Of a DNA stretch of 64,000 nt, positions 51,800 through 63,620 are shown piece by piece. The notes under the pieces were generated by a model. The model was not told the DNA's origin, did not search any database, and saw nothing but the letters and a program-made list of their open reading frames with translations. Source of the stretch: Bursaphelenchus xylophilus (taxonomy: Eukaryota; Nematoda; Chromadorea; Rhabditida; Aphelenchoididae). Positions within the stretch are counted from its first letter, which is position 1. Each line of letters starts with the position of its first letter. Where the stretch lies: positions 3,472,001-3,536,000 of the forward strand of contig CAJFCV020000004.1 in assembly GCA_904066235.2 (NCBI GenBank), in the 5' to 3' direction. Both the position numbers and the translations under genes were made by a program.

Positions 51800-54700
51800 T
51801 TGTTGTTGTGGGAATGGACTCGTCCTCCTCAGTGTAGCCGGAACTGTTTATTCGTCGTTAGCGGATCGTTTTTTTTTCTTCTTCTTCTGCTTGGAGGATG
51901 GGTTTCCTCGTTTTGCGTCTCGAGCACACCGGTTCAAAATGATCGCCCGAAGAGTGAGTCAGCGGCTTATAAACCGTATACGAATTGATTCAGATAACCG
52001 TGCGGTTTATGACAAGTGTGGTGTTGTGATGGGCATGGGCTGAGACTGAAATACGGAGCGAATGAAGGCAGGTTTTTTTTGGAGAAATGCAGAATTTTCG
52101 GCCGCGGTAAATAATTGAGATCGAAGAAGGGTAAAAACACTGTTGGAGTGATTAAATTTTACAATAAATATTATGTTTGAATATAACGATGGCTGAATGA
52201 TTAAACCGGAAAAAAAACGAAGCAAATTTTCATGATGATTAAAAAGGATTTCAATGACAAAAAATACTACACGTTTCTAAGAGAGGGCAGACATTTACCA
52301 GAGCACCTTTTGAGGTATGGGAAAAGTTTCAAAAGTAATTATAGGACTGAAAAAAAAGTGTTTCTAGGCGGGATATCTTTGTTGTATATATATATTTTTT
52401 TTAATCTTGGGGATGTCACTTTACTGTAAAATACGTGATCAGGTGTTCTTGTAAAAAACGTAAATTGCCCCTGGGAAAATTAAATTGTGATAAGACTATA
52501 TTAAAAAAAAGATCTTCAAGGACATTTTCTCACGTTTTGTTGCATGTAAGTCGGCTTACATTGCAGACTAATTCAAAAATTAGCCTTCAAAAGCCTCAAC
52601 TGGCTTCTGAATCACATTCGTAATTCTATGTATTTTCTTCCCTACTTCCTCAGTCTACTTTACAAACAATTCTAATCAAAAAAATCGCTCAAAAGATCCC
52701 CAATTTTCCTGGCAACTTCAATCTTTTTCTTTTCAATGTTATTCAACCCTTCAACCGGCTATTTAAAAAACTTGTCCCAGACTAAAAATAAAAATTAATT
52801 GGAGGGTAAAAACGACCTTCGCGCAGATGATTATCCCCAAAAATCGCTAAGGGCTTCTTCACTTTTCGAAATGGACTTCACAGGCCCTAAGGCGAGAAAC
52901 GAACAGTAAATAACGCATGCTCGAAAAAAATCAGAAAAAAGGCGCTATTTGAGGGAGTAAAAAAGGTTTTTACAAGCAAAAAAATTGTGATTTTTTTGAT
53001 TTTTTGGCAAAATTATAAATTGAGGAAAGCATTTTAGTGAAATTTTTAAAAAATAGTAAAAAGAAGTTTATAAAAAGTATATAATTTAACAAAAAAATTT
53101 CTAAAAATGATTACTTTTTTGGGCCGAAAAACTATATTACATTATCCATTTCAATATTGACCGCTGACCACAGGAGAAAAAAGAAATTTTTGGAAAATAA
53201 AAATTAGAGCCCGACGGTCAAAAGAGAAGCTTTGGAAGCTTTGGAAATGGAATTTGATCAAACACAGCCCGGCCGCGCTTGTTTTTTTATATCACTCGCT
53301 GACCGCCGCTGAGGTCAAAACGAAAAGGAAGTCATTGCATGGTGCAAGATTACTCTTGAAACTGCAAATTGGAGGGGGGATTTGAGGAACAACGGTGGAA
53401 CAGAGGTCTGTTAAAAGTGCAAATAGTCGGGCAGTCAGGGGAAATTCAAAGCTCATGAAAAGTTGAATTTATGTTAGGAGTTTCTGGGGTGGGTTTATGA
53501 GGGATGTACTCAATTTTCGACGTTCAAATTTTCAATAAAATCTTCCTAGTAGCCTGTATATCCATTCCTAAAAATCTCGGGCCACGTGTTGCAGGCGCAG
53601 CCTATAACACGCGGCTAGAAAAGAATGATCAAATTAGCCGTTAGAAATTAGAGAAAAAAAGAAAATTTTCAGAAACTCTTAAACTTTTCGAGCACGCCTA
53701 ATTCTGCATAGCGCGGTCTAAGAATTTCGGATATTCCTTAGAAAAACTTCTATTTTTATCTGTCGTAAATCGCATAAAAAGTCTCAACGCCCAACCCTGC
53801 TGACCTCCTCAGAAAAAGCCTCAACCAACCAAGCCTATCTACAACAAATCAATTTGTTGATTATGAATGCATTTGTCTCCCAAACCACCAAAAACAACAT
53901 CAAATCTCTCCCCCACCGAATCCCCATCGCTACACGGTAGCGTCGCTCGTCTCCACGCTACACACATCCGACGCAACAACCCCCCTCTCCAGGCCCCTGC
54001 CCCCCTTCAGCGGTGCGAAGAAAGCACGTCGCTTGGAGGGGGTCGCGCGCGGATCACACACATTTCCGGGCAAACGCCCCTGGAGCGCTGCGGAGTGGGG
54101 CCAAAGGGGTTTTGCGCGGAATCTTCGTGGAGTGACCGGTCGAAACAGAAAACAAACAAACGGCCGAATTCAAAAAAATCCCCCCAAAATTTTTCGGTTT
54201 TTTTGCGCGCACCCGAGCTCCGAAGATTTCCGGCGACAGGCGACGGGGTCGGGGGGTTCAAGGACCGGAAGATTTTGCGAAGACGTACCAATACGAATTC
54301 GGAATTGAATCAAAGTATTTGACAATCAGAAAGTTTGTTTGTTTGCGCGTACTTTACAAAGACGCCCTACGATGATAGCCAACGAAATTTTTATAAATAG
54401 AAAAATTATTATTTATATTTAAATTTTATAAAATAAAAATAAAAAACAAAAAAAATAACCAAAATTTTTATTAATAATTAAAAATTATTGAAATTTCAAA
54501 ATATTTTTTTTAAAAAATGTTTCAAATTTTTTTACAGACAATAGAAAAAACATTTTACTACCCGCGTCATAAAGTCCCGGCGATTTTGCCGCGAAATTTT
54601 GGTGGGATTGCATGCAAAAATTATCAGCAAAACGCACTTTGAAAATTGTCTGTACTTTATCAGTCTTTCGGAAAAAAATGAGCAAAATGTCGCTGCACCG

Positions 54701-54890
54701 ATCGCGTCGCTGAAGTGGAAAGCAATTTGATGTGTCGCCACGCAATTCATTTTCTCGGCGGCGATAAAATTTTCGATGCGACGGAGTTCTCACCACTTTT
54801 GCGACAGCCCGATAGTAAATGTTTAGTACATTGCTCTGCTCTTAGAATATGTACTTGCAATATTGAATGGTTATTCTTGCCAACACTTAT
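51800..54890. other. Three kilobases with no clear gene
   Basis: The frame at 53867-54322 lies in a GC-richer block (about 53900-54270) but is Ser/Pro/Arg-rich, has competing frames on both strands and shows no domain. The remainder is AT-rich with long A/T runs. Confidence 0.4.
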
Positions 54891-54901
54891 AATACTAGAG
54901 C

Positions 54902-56172
54902 CTGGGGCCTGTTTCACGAACGCAAAAACTCATATTTCTAAAGAAAATAGAAATATGAGTGAGCGAGGGAACAAAGGAAATGCATGCAAAACAGGAGAGA
55001 CGGCAGGAAAATGAGGATTTCGCCACTTCTCAATCGGAGTGACTTTTTACGTCCAAAATCAGGGTTGGCGGTAGTATTTGGGTCATAACTTTCCTCTACT
55101 TGGGCCTACAAGCACGTTTCGGCCATAACTTTTCCATCCATGGGCGTAGAATCACCCTTCAAAATTTCGAATAATGCTAACTGTTTGGACTGTCATGTGT
55201 GCAAGTTTCGTTGCACTGTTGCAAAAACCCGCTCGAAAATAGCTGTAGTATTGCGCATATTTCTATTTTCTACAAAATTTGCGCAGTTCTAGATTAATTT
55301 CCTCATAACTTGGTCCAAAATTGTCGGATCGACACCGTTTAAAAAAAATCATGTAGACCTGAGTCTGTGCTTTACAGTAATGTAATTTTTTAGGATGTTT
55401 GGCGATCCACGGCACGAACAAATTTATAGTAGTGCAGCAGTTTGCAACATTTTTTCATTTTTTTCAGAATAAAAATAGGTTTTTGTTCCAAATAATAAAA
55501 TATTAGCAAAAAATTTTATATAATTGTAAAGAAAATTGTCTTGGCTACCTTATTTTTTTAGAGGGGCGTCTATATCTCACCAACTGATAAAGTTATGGGT
55601 GATTTAGTCCAGCCGCATCCCATTTTTTACCGTAAAATTTCTCTCTTGTTTTGATTTGAGGGCTCTTTCGAAAGATTTTTTGTGACGAAAATCGAGGGAT
55701 TGTCAAAGTAAATCAGTTATTACTCAGCCAAAAAATTACTTACAGTTGGCCCTCTAAAAATGTTTTGTAGAGAATTAAATTGTCTATCGACTGACATAAA
55801 TTAGAATTTTTTACTGTTTCAATTAACGCGAAAAAAGGCCTTTTAGCGTTATAAAGTAGAAGAATTCAACACTACAACGCCTATGGTAACTTTGTCATTG
55901 GCGGTAGAGCAAAAATTTTTATAGATCTATATAGCCCGAAGTCTCAGCATTATTTGAATTTTTGGAGAGTGCTTGTAGGCCCAAGTAGAGGAAAGTTATG
56001 ACCCAAATACTACCGCCAACCCGTAATTTTGGACGTAAAAAGTCACTCCGATTGAGAATTGGCGCAATCCTCATTTTCCTGCCGTCTCTCCCGTTTCGCA
56101 TGCATTTCCTCTGTTCCCTCGCTCACTCATATTTCTATTTTCTTTATTTCGCGTTCGTGAAACAGGCCCCTG
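54902..56172. mobile_element. Foldback element with GGGGCCTGTTTCACGAACGC ends
   Basis: GGGGCCTGTTTCACGAACGC near 54904 is mirrored at 56149-56170. Arms of ~190-200 bp (TCATATTTCTA, ATGCATGCAAA, GGGTTGGCGGTAGTATTTGG blocks) surround ~900 bases without a gene. No target duplication could be read with confidence. Confidence 0.8.
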
Positions 56173-56475
56173 GAAATGTTATCTTGCAGTTTGAGAAGTT
56201 TCAGTTTATCCTAATAATGCGTTAGAACGGCTCCAGTCAACGTATTCTAACTTCCATGCCTTGCGTATTTATTCTAGAGCAAATTTCGGGGGCTTCATCT
56301 TTTATCGCTTACTGCGTTTCAGAAACTCGTTTAATCAAAGGTAAAGAAAAGATTAATCAAAGCGATCAGAGTCAAGCTTTCGTTTAGCGGGGTTTTACTT
56401 TCATTACCTTGCTCTTAAGTCAAGTGGTGAGCGTACTTTTTATTTCTTCTCGTTTTTCAAGTGCTATTTACGGCC
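56173..56475. other. Upstream region of the collagen gene
   Basis: No coding exon. A possible splice acceptor (TTTTTCAAG near 56460) precedes the collagen ATG by about 15 bases. Confidence 0.35.
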
Positions 56476-57790
56476 ATGAAGTCCGCCGTTGTTGCCACAC
56501 TCACCTCCACTTCTGTGATATGCCTTGTAATGTTCAGTATGGTCTGTCTATTCGATGAGATGGACAGAATGATAATTGAGATGAATATTGATCTCATGAG
56601 CTCCAAAGTTTTGAATTCGGAAAGTTTGAAGGTCCTGAGGGATGTTCAGAAAGATGTTGAGGAAGCGGGACTACCGTTGAGGATGGCACGACAAGCCATT
56701 TCCGCTGAATCAATTGCTTCGGTATTTAGAAACAAGAGGCAAGCGGGACAATGTTCTTCATGTAGCCGGTCGGCCAGCTGTCCGAGAGGGCCACCCGGGC
56801 CAGCTGGAGCAAAAGGAGCGCCTGGAGGTGAGGATCGATTAGTAATGCTTTTGGGTTCCAAAAGCATTATTAATCGCCGTTAAAATATCTGTAAATTGTG
56901 CATGGTTTGATATATAATCTGATCAGTAATTCATCACATACATATACATTTTAAAATATAAATTTCAGACGCCGGAGAGCCCGGAGAGCCTGGTCGACCA
57001 GGAGTCACTGGTTTCGTCCAGCTCTTTGACCAATTCAACGGCGGATGTATCAAATGCCCTGCGGGTCCACCGGGCGAAGTTGGTCCGGACGGTCCAGTTG
57101 GAGAACCCGGAGAACAGGGACCTGAAGGTCGGGCCGGTTACGACGCCTTTGACGGAGCACCAGGGCCCCAGGGACCAATCGGCGATGCTGGCCCTAAGGG
57201 CGAAAAAGGTGCAAAGGGCATTCCTGGAAGCGATGGGCACAATGGCAAGCGAATTATTGGAGTCCAAGGACAGCCTGGACCAGTTGGTGCGCCGGGACAG
57301 GTGGGAATTCCGGGACTCAATGGGAACAATGGTAAGAAACAAAAGCTTTGTTTCGATTGAAATATTATAGTACCATCAGTTTTAGAGGCAAATAATTTTG
57401 ACCCGTTTTCAGGTAGAATCGGAGCCCCTGGTCCAATCGGCCCCATTGGCGAAAGAGGACCTGCTGGAGAGCCTGGTGCTCCTGGAAGAGATGGAGCGGT
57501 AAGTCGGAAAATCCAGCTTTCTATTAGGTTGTCCAGTAAGTAATGTCGTCGTTCAAAAGATTTTTTGTATGACAAAATACACCGTAATAATTACGGAATT
57601 GAGGCGCCTTTTGAAAACATATCCCTCGTTAGCATAGGTTATTCAACTTTTAAGCAAAGTTTGGTGGGGAAATATGTACTTACGAGGCTCAATTACATAG
57701 TGGTTTATCCTCACAAAAATAATTTTTTAGCCCGGCATCGGAGGAGCCAACGGACCCGACGCTTCCTACTGTAAATGCCCTGGCGCATGA
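56476..57790 (+). CDS. Nematode cuticle collagen
   Basis: Structural protein of the cuticle. Exons 56476-56827, 56969-57331, 57413-57498 and 57731-57790 (286 aa, all in phase). Order: N-terminal hydrophobic membrane segment (TSTSVICLVMFSMVCLF), a non-collagenous domain, a furin-type RNKR site (about 85-88) just before a small Cys-rich cluster (CSSCSRSASC), then Gly-X-Y blocks (GPPGPAGAKGAPG; GEPGEPGRPG; the longest block after CIKCPAGPPG) separated by short Cys-containing breaks, and a C-terminal CKC motif for tyrosine/cysteine cross-links. This is the standard layout of the large col family. I cannot name the member. I start at the second Met-like codon (ATG 56476) because the upstream frame begins with GTG. 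AATAAA at 57819. Confidence 0.93.
57523..57560 (+). repeat. Mariner-like terminal sequence in the last collagen intron
   Basis: TTAGGTTGTCCAGTAAGTAA resembles a mariner end of the TTAGGTTG type. No matching right end is seen before exon 4 at 57731, so it is at best a solo relic. Confidence 0.4.
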
Positions 57791-57839
57791 ACTTTCAACT
57801 ATATCGAGTTTACATTTGAATAAACATTTTTATCATTTT

Positions 57840-58455
57840 TATCGTCATAGAAGCAGTTTGAACCCTGTTCTATATATCGATTAATGTTTTGAATAAACCA
57901 GCTTCTAGCATGCATAAATAAGATTACTTTGTCTTTAAACGAGTTTCTGAAATCCTTTTTTTAAGCAATTTATAGATTCTTTTGTATCAAAAATTTGTAT
58001 CGGTATAGAATGTAGATTGTGTCAAGCTTCGTATAAACTCGTATCTTTTCAGCTTCACGTTGAAAACCTAAACACAATTGTGCTTTGTGCTTTGATACTC
58101 CTTGGGACAAAAAATAATACGATTACCCCCCACATTTTTGTATTCAGTGCCCAGCTTTACCTTCAAATAAGATTTTACTGCCTAGGGCAAGTTAATTATA
58201 AAGTCACTAATATTTGGAATTCGATTGTAAACTCTGGCTACTCAATATAATTTGAGTGCAAAAAAGGTAGACCATAAGTTATTTTGATTAAGGAAATGGC
58301 AAGCACAAGTGTTGTTTGTGTCATAAAATTTCCACCGGCATGATTTTTTGGGTTTAAAAGAGTCAAAAAATTTGTAGAATTATGTTTTTTTCAAAAACTG
58401 CAGTAGCCGAGGGGTCCGTGCGTAAAGTTCATTGTTTCTTTCTTCCTTCTCAACT
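57840..58455. other. Intergenic, no gene seen
   Basis: No supported exon. Frame 58017-58250 has no domain. Confidence 0.4.
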
Positions 58456-58457
58456 CA

Positions 58458-59000
58458 CAGGAGAAGTACTCCAAGTGCGACGCTCAGATTTTCTTTAAAT
58501 TTTGCACACACGTCGGGAATAGACTAAATATCAATGCCTGAAAGTTTTAGCTCGCGCTTTGCGGGCGCCGCCGAGATATCGAACGATTTTTGCTGCCGAG
58601 GGAGCACGCTAAACGTGGAGAGCTGTCAGAGAAAAGCGCTTTTTGGCCATAACTTTGGCAGTTTCGTGCGGAAAAATTTGATTTTTTGTGGAAACATTAT
58701 CCTTTACAGTTGAAACAGGCACAAACTTTTTGTGCCAAAATTCAGCAAAAAGTCCTAAATTTTCGCCGACTTTAGATCTAAAAATCTCGGTTGTTTCTGC
58801 AAAGCGCGAGCTTGGATTCTCGCATATTTCTTACAAGGGAATGGTCTGAACTTCCCCCAGCGTTTCGGAAAATGACTAGTGCAGGTGGATAGAGCAGGTC
58901 AACTTTGGTAATAAGAGCCACTTTCCAGCTGCGGAATAAGCCCGGCCGACGAGAAAAATCGACCAAAGGTTCCACGAAAATTTCCTCTTTCTCTTCCCTT
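58458..59000 (-). repeat. GACGCTCAGATTTT family copy plus adjoining module
   Basis: 58458-58850 carries the body of the dispersed family. The next ~150 bases (GGAAAATGACTAGTGCAGGT to TTTCCTCTTTCTCTTCCCTT) occur inverted at 61470-61640, again joined to a dispersed-family end. The module is therefore part of a longer version of the element. Confidence 0.65.
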
Positions 59001-59009
59001 GAAAAAGAA

Positions 59010-59690
59010 GAGCGGTGTCCAGTGGTTCGGTTGGCCGAGTGGATAAAGCGTCCGCTCGGTATTCTTTTGGGGGTTGGTTCTATTCCGGGGCAGCGCGAAG
59101 GACCGTAGTAAGACTTTGGTGTGAGCAAGATCAAACTCTCATGAAACAAAAAAATATTTTCGCATTTTTTACGTTTCATATGCGGTACTATACCGAAAAC
59201 ACAGACAGTCGTGAAAAAAAATATTTTTTTGGCTTTTCCAGACCTACAAACCAATGAAACGTCGAAGTCATACCGGATCAGCGCGAAAGACCGTAATAAG
59301 ACTATACGTTATACAAAAAATTTTAAACAATACTAATTGGGGTTCGTTTCAAAAAGTACGTTTCAAAAAGATAGAGATACCCTTATCTATGAACAAACGT
59401 GTATGACTTCGACGTTTCATCGCTTTAAAAATCCAAAAAAATTTTTTTTTTTCACAGTTATCTGGGCTTTCGGTATAGTGCCCCATATGAAACGTAAAAA
59501 AAATGCGAAAATATTTTTTTGTTTCATGAGAGTTTGATCTTCCTCACACCAAAGTCTTATTACGGTCCTTCGCGCTGCCCCGGAATAGAACCAACCCCCA
59601 AAAGAATACCGAGCGGACGCTTTATCCACTCGGCCAACCGAACCACTGGACACCGCTCTTCTTTTCCGAGGGCACGCCACGAAAAAAGTG
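59010..59690. mobile_element. Foldback carrying two inverted tRNA-like sequences
   Basis: 59010-59330 and 59340-59690 are inverted copies centred near 59335. Each arm holds TTGGCCGAGTGGATAAAGCG and a downstream GGTTCTATTCC. Confidence 0.75.
59024..59097 (+). other. tRNA-like sequence with A and B boxes, not a functional tRNA
   Basis: A box TGGCCGAGTGG at 59032-59042 and B box GGTTCTATTCC at 59076-59086 match the internal RNA polymerase III promoter, as in Ser/Leu tRNA genes. The acceptor stem does not pair well and the T stem has mismatches, so this is a tRNA-derived repeat or SINE head. The inverted twin has its B box at 59582-59592 and A box at 59626-59636 on the minus strand. Confidence 0.55.
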
Positions 59691-59699
59691 GAAATAGAG

Positions 59700-60285
59700 A
59701 AATTCGCGGGAAAATGTTTTCAACATTTCATACGCTGAAACCTTTACAAATAAATAATAAAAATGATCCCAAAGTTCTAATAAAACGACAATCTACGTGT
59801 AAAACCAACGAGAAAACATCGAAAGGCTTCAAGGAGGTGCAACCCGAACTTTTCAGATTGATCGGAGAAGAGAAAGGAATTATATTGTACTAGGCAAAAT
59901 TGGATCAGAATCGACGAATCTGACCGAATTCGAACTTTTCGGAGGGTAATCAAGACTAGCAGGGCTTTGATCTTGCTACAAAACACCACTACTAAATTGA
60001 AATTCATCAAATCTTCTTTATTTCCACCTAAATATCTAACCAACAAGAATAATTAAAATTACATAAATTTTCGACAATCCATCGAATTTGCCGGATGCAA
60101 CCTGAACTCGGAATTCAATCTCCACACCCTTTGGTACATTATGCTGGCTTTTACATTTTACTTACTTCAAGATGGACCGGCTGAAATATCAATTATATTA
60201 CTTTAGGTATAACCAGAGAAAATTATTAGCTCAATGGCCTAGAAAAACAAAAAATCAAAAAGGCAACGTCACAACCTTACCTTGA
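59700..60285. other. Intergenic, no gene seen
   Basis: The end of the 59519-59893 frame and the minus frame at 59777-60046 show no domain. Confidence 0.35.
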
Positions 60286-60288
60286 AAT

Positions 60289-61312
60289 GTTCTGAACGTC
60301 GTCTGCTTCCTCTGATCCAGTTTTGCTCGCGCCTTCTCCAGCCCTTTCTCGCGTTTCTCCATCAGTTACTGCAAAATGATGCATTGATGAACTTGCAACT
60401 GCCCTTTTTCAACTTTAGAATTTCCAGATTTCTTCTTTACAACGTCCGCAAGGATGTTTCACACAAAATGAATCATCCCCTTTGTTCCTAATCCGGATGC
60501 ATAAAGAGAAATCTTACATTTTCTGAAGACACCTCCGCAGCTGGTAAATCAATGTTTGGGTCACAGCGCGATGGGTCGGGCTCCATGGACTCATCCATTA
60601 TATTCAAATCAAGCTTATTGCAGTTCTCAACTAACTTTATATTCATTTGCTTCGTCTGCGCCAGCTTTGCACGCGCTTTCTCCAGCGGTATCATGCGTGT
60701 CTCTTTCGATTCCTGCAAAATTATGCATTAATGAACTAGCAAGTGACCTTTTTCAACTTTAAAATTTCCAGATTTCTTCTTTACAACGTCCGCAAGGATG
60801 TGTCACATAAAATGGATCATCTCCTTTGTTCCTAATCCGGATGAAAAAAGAGAAATCTTACATTTTGTGGGACACTATCAGCTCCTGAAAAATGATGTAT
60901 ATAACCTATTGACAAGTGACCTTTTGCTATTGTCAAATTTCCAGATTTTTTCTTTACAACGTCCGCTAGGATGTTTCACACAAAACAGATCAGTTCTTTT
61001 GTCCCTAAACCGGATGAATAAAGAGAAACCTTACATTTTCTGGAGGCACCATCAGCTCCTGCAAAATGATGCAATAATGTATTGACAAGTGCCATTTTTT
61101 TATTGTCAAATTTCGAGATTTCTTCTTTAAAACGTCCGCAAGGATGTTTCACACAAAAGGATTGGCTACGCTGTTCCTAAACTGGATACAAAAAGAGAAA
61201 TCTTACCTTTTCTGTAGACACATCAATAGGTGGAGAATCATTTTTGTGTCAGAGCGCAATGGGCTGGCCTCCATGAACTCATCCATTATATTCAACACTT
61301 GAAACTGACAAA
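60289..61312 (-). pseudogene. Decaying cluster of tandemly duplicated coiled-coil exons
   Basis: On the minus strand, an exon at about 60712-60519 encodes a charged helical segment (LEKARAKLAQTKQMN, then NIMDESMEPDPS). Related exons lie at 60368-60289 (KGLEKARAKLDQRKQ, with TAA as first in-frame codon) and 61310-61208 (NIMDEFMEASP, then a one-base frameshift). Between them a ~165-bp intron-exon unit is repeated about four times (60410-60560, 60745-60905, 60925-61085, 61090-61230), each with a mini-exon of the GAGCTGATGGTGCC type followed by GTAAG. One mini-exon is 24 bases, another 23, so frame is not kept. I do not recognise the protein. Confidence 0.45.
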
Positions 61313-61464
61313 AACTTAATTTTTGACATACTATTCATACCTAAATTATTCCAACTATCAGAGTTACAATACTATCTACCACAATATTCATGCGCTCAAA
61401 AAAGATTAAAAATATTGGGCGCAGCTCGAAATCTCTATTTCCAATTTTGCCTTACGTTTTTCGT

Positions 61465-61720
61465 GGCGTGCCGAGGGAAGAGAAAGAGGAAATTTTCGTG
61501 GAACTTTCGGTCGATTTTTCTCGTCGGCCGGGCTTATTCCGCAGCTGGAAAATGGCTCTTTTTACCAAAGTTGACTTGCTCTATCCACCTGTACTAGTCA
61601 TTTTCCGAAACGCTGGGGGAAGTTCAGACCATTCCCTCGTTAGAAAAAATAATTCTAAATTTGGGCCAAGTTTCATCAAAATCTGAGCGTCGCAGTTGGA
61701 GTACTTACCCTGTCAGATAC
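61465..61720 (+). repeat. Inverted partner of 58850-59000 with a dispersed-family end
   Basis: Reverse complement of the module at 58850-59000, followed by AAATCTGAGCGTCGCAGTTG and AGTACTTACCCTG, the right end of the GACGCTCAGATTTT family. Confidence 0.7.
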
Positions 61721-62580
61721 AATATTAATCGTTGTGAGGAGAGCCTATGTTTAGTCAGTTACAATTCCTAATTTCCTGCGAGAACTGTCAAATTTATTGT
61801 CCCAAGAAGCTCCAGATAGCGACTTTTTCTTGCACAACCAAAAAATTGACTTTTTTATGGAATTTTTATTCACGTGACATTGAAACTTGATCAGTAGCTT
61901 ATACCAAGGATAACAAGTTTAACCGCCTGCTTTTCGGAAACTCCATTATTGTTTTATACCTAACACGATTTGATTTTGTAACTTTATTTCAACATTTCTG
62001 GAAGCAGGGATAACTGAATTTGTGGCAGGATTTTGTAAAAGTTTGTTATGTAGAAAGGGCATGTTCAAATTTTTATGAAAATGAGTGGCATACGGTAGGT
62101 GTGAGCTCGTGATGGGCTTATTGTCACAGGTCATCCCGGTGCCGTTATTTCAAGTACAAAGTCCTCTTTGTATTTCGTATGTACAAAGGAATTCTGCGCA
62201 AGTTGAACTCATCGTTATAATAACATTATAGTCACGTTGTTCCGCAATTATTTGCAAAAGAACTATCTATATACAACTGTGTGCGAAAATATTACCATTA
62301 TTTCATAATCGTATTACCATTGACAAGAATTATTCTGCGAGTGCAAAATTTATGGCACAAAAAATAATTGTGCCCATTTTCATCCATGGTAACAGGATAC
62401 AAGTAGTTTACACTTTGCCCTTTTGCGGAAAAAATTGTTTTAGCTACAAAAGCTTGAAAGAAGTCTCAAGAGTTTTGACGTCTTTCCCAATTTTCTACAG
62501 ATTCTCAAGTCGTCTCTGAGACGGTCTCCAGAAAAGAGCTTCAGGCGTTTCCCTGACTTTCACGGCACTCGTTGAGATTT
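61721..62580. other. Intergenic, no gene seen
   Basis: AT-rich, no supported exon or clear repeat. Confidence 0.4.
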
Positions 62581-62583
62581 GTC

Positions 62584-62817
62584 ATGCGAACGAGACTTTG
62601 TGGACTCTTCCGGTTCTTCGGCTCAAACATCATCGGCCCCGCATACGTGGAGCGGGCTCGTTAACAATTCGAAGTCGAAGCGCTACGAGTCAAAGGTCAT
62701 CGCAACGCGCGCTGACCGCTTCATCATGCGGAAATCGGATCCGTCTCGCGGCCGCCTACAACTGTGTAATCACAAAGCGGCCTTGGGTTTCGCTTTGAGG
62801 AGGAGGAGGTTGTTGCG
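62584..62817 (+). CDS. Possible exon of an unrecognised gene
   Basis: A GC-rich block in an AT-rich region with an open frame ending at a strong donor (GTAAGTG at 62816). The frame that stays open is Ser/Arg-rich (QTSSAPHTWSGLVNNS, later ALRRRRLL) and lacks a good ATG: the only nearby ATG (62584) is in another frame and stops after 25 codons. No domain recognised. Any partner exon would lie to the right, probably beyond the window. Confidence 0.2.
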
Positions 62818-63164
62818 TAAGTGTTTCTTTCTTTTTTCATTGTTTTCGTCTCATCATCCGGACGTCAGCCGGCCTCGCAAATGGAACATTTAAATTTCCA
62901 ATTACCCGCCAGGAAAACAGGGAAATCATCGGAGAAGAATGGCGGTACTGTATTGTGGGGGTGAAAGGAAGTGACGGCGAAATGACTGACAAAAATTGTA
63001 TTGTACACGTCCTTTTCGGCTTCGGCGGGCTTTCAGATTTTGAGCGAATATTCTGTATAGAACGTATATAACGTATGTCTAGCAGTAAATTTCACTTTAC
63101 TTTTTGCACATTCAACCGACATATCTGATAATCCGAATTGATCCGAAGGCGAGATGAGTCGACT

Positions 63165-63620
63165 GGCAGGGAAAGTACTCCAAGTGAGACGCTTAGATCT
63201 TGATGAAACTTGGCACAAAATTAAAATATTGTTTTAAAAAATATATGCGAGAATCATAGCTCCCGATTTGCAGTAACAACCAAGATTTTTAGATCGAAAG
63301 TTGGCGAAAATTTAACACTTTTTGCCGAATTTCGGTTCGAAAAATTTCATACCTATTTCGACCACAGAGGGTAATGTTTCCACAAAAAACCAAGTTTTTC
63401 CGCACGAAACGGCTAAAAATATGACCAAAAAGAGTTCTTCTCTCTCTGACCGCTCTCCGCGTTTCGCATACTCTTTTGACCGCAAAGATCGTTCAATATC
63501 TCGGTTGCGGCTGCAAAGCGCGAGCTAAAACTTTCAGGAATTGATACGTGGCCTATGCCCAAATTGTGTGTTAAATTTGAAGAAAATTTGAGCGTCGCAC
63601 TTGGAGTACTTCCCTTGTGA
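63165..63620 (+). mobile_element. Full copy of the GACGCTCAGATTTT dispersed element
   Basis: CAGGGAAAGTACTCCAAGTG at the left and CACTTGGAGTACTTCCCTTG at the right form the terminal inverted repeat. The interior matches 20480-20935 along its whole length. Confidence 0.85.

Noticed and set aside
51500..52043. 162- and 146-codon plus-strand frames
   Set aside because: They are antisense to the first exon of the astacin gene and its upstream region. The minus strand carries the signal peptide and a good donor.
53867..54322. 151-codon frame in a GC-rich block
   Set aside because: Ser/Pro/Arg-rich composition, equal-length antisense frame and no domain or splice context.
59024..59097. Functional tRNA gene
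   Set aside because: A and B boxes are present, but the acceptor stem does not pair and the T stem has mismatches. An inverted twin lies in the same repeat.
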